Of a stretch of 64,000 bases of DNA, positions 63,993-64,000 are shown in pieces. How positions within the stretch are numbered: the first letter of the stretch is position 1; every line of letters begins with the position of its first letter. The DNA is from Corydoras sp. C115. Its lineage: Eukaryota > Chordata > Actinopteri > Siluriformes > Callichthyidae. The DNA is taken from NCBI GenBank assembly GCA_019802505.1, contig JAFMOC010000228.1, positions 752,501 through 816,500 of the forward strand, written 5' to 3'. The notes below the pieces were generated by a model that searched no databases, was not told the DNA's origin, and was given only the letters and a program-made list of their open reading frames with translations. The position numbers and the translations under genes are program-made.

Positions 63993-64000
63993 ATTTTGGG

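Overview
The window is nuclear DNA of a ray-finned fish. Coding exons with GT/AG introns are buried in tRNA-derived SINEs of the V-SINE/DANA type, Tc1-like and hAT MITEs, pogo and L2 remnants and many long microsatellites. Together these suggest an otophysan such as a catfish or characin; the order is a guess, the teleost call is firm.

One protein gene is supported, on the + strand: arhgap27, a Rho GTPase-activating protein. Ten coding exons were placed by reading frame, splice sites and recalled resemblance to human ARHGAP27. They encode 698 residues: an SH3 domain (exon 1, 8027-8803), two WW domains (exon 2, 49127-49606), a WW-like motif and a third WW domain (exons 3-4, 52409-52825), a linker (exons 5-6) and a PH domain (exons 7-10, 60634-62887). 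The catalytic RhoGAP domain must lie beyond base 64000. Exon 1 has an upstream splice acceptor, so a noncoding first exon lies further 5'. Intron 1 is about 40.3 kb and is mostly repeats. It also holds a CpG-rich possible internal promoter (14870-15110) and an unassigned open stretch with usable splice sites (36025-36198).

The dominant repeat, here called SINE-A, is about 340-350 bp: a tRNA-like head with A and B boxes, a V-SINE-like core, a lineage-specific body, a variable C-tract, and a tail ending in ATGAATGAATG. I count by hand roughly 90-100 full or partial copies on both strands. Other families are SINE-C (a second tRNA-derived SINE), MITE-B (Tc1-like ends) and MITE-D (hAT, 8-bp target duplications). 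Strand '+' for SINE-A means the tRNA head comes first. SINE-A boundaries are accurate to about 5-10 bases.

Region by region: 0-8 kb, SINE-A arrays, one ending 20-30 bases before the exon 1 acceptor; 8-9.4 kb, exon 1 and a long G-run; 9.4-12.4 kb, SINEs; 12.4-14.9 kb, a coding-like minisatellite; 14.9-16.5 kb, the CpG-rich segment and a possible hAT element; 16.5-49 kb, SINEs, MITE-B clusters, an L2 fragment and large CT and TG arrays; 49-64 kb, exons 2-10 with repeats in every larger intron, including three MITE-D-related pieces and a pogo-derived 66/83-bp tandem array.

The most notable result is not a new protein system. SINE-A has repeatedly formed tandem dimers and trimers, inverted chimeras and duplicated blocks, and several arrays carry target-site-like linkers between units. 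Inverted SINE pairs closely flank exons 1 and 5.
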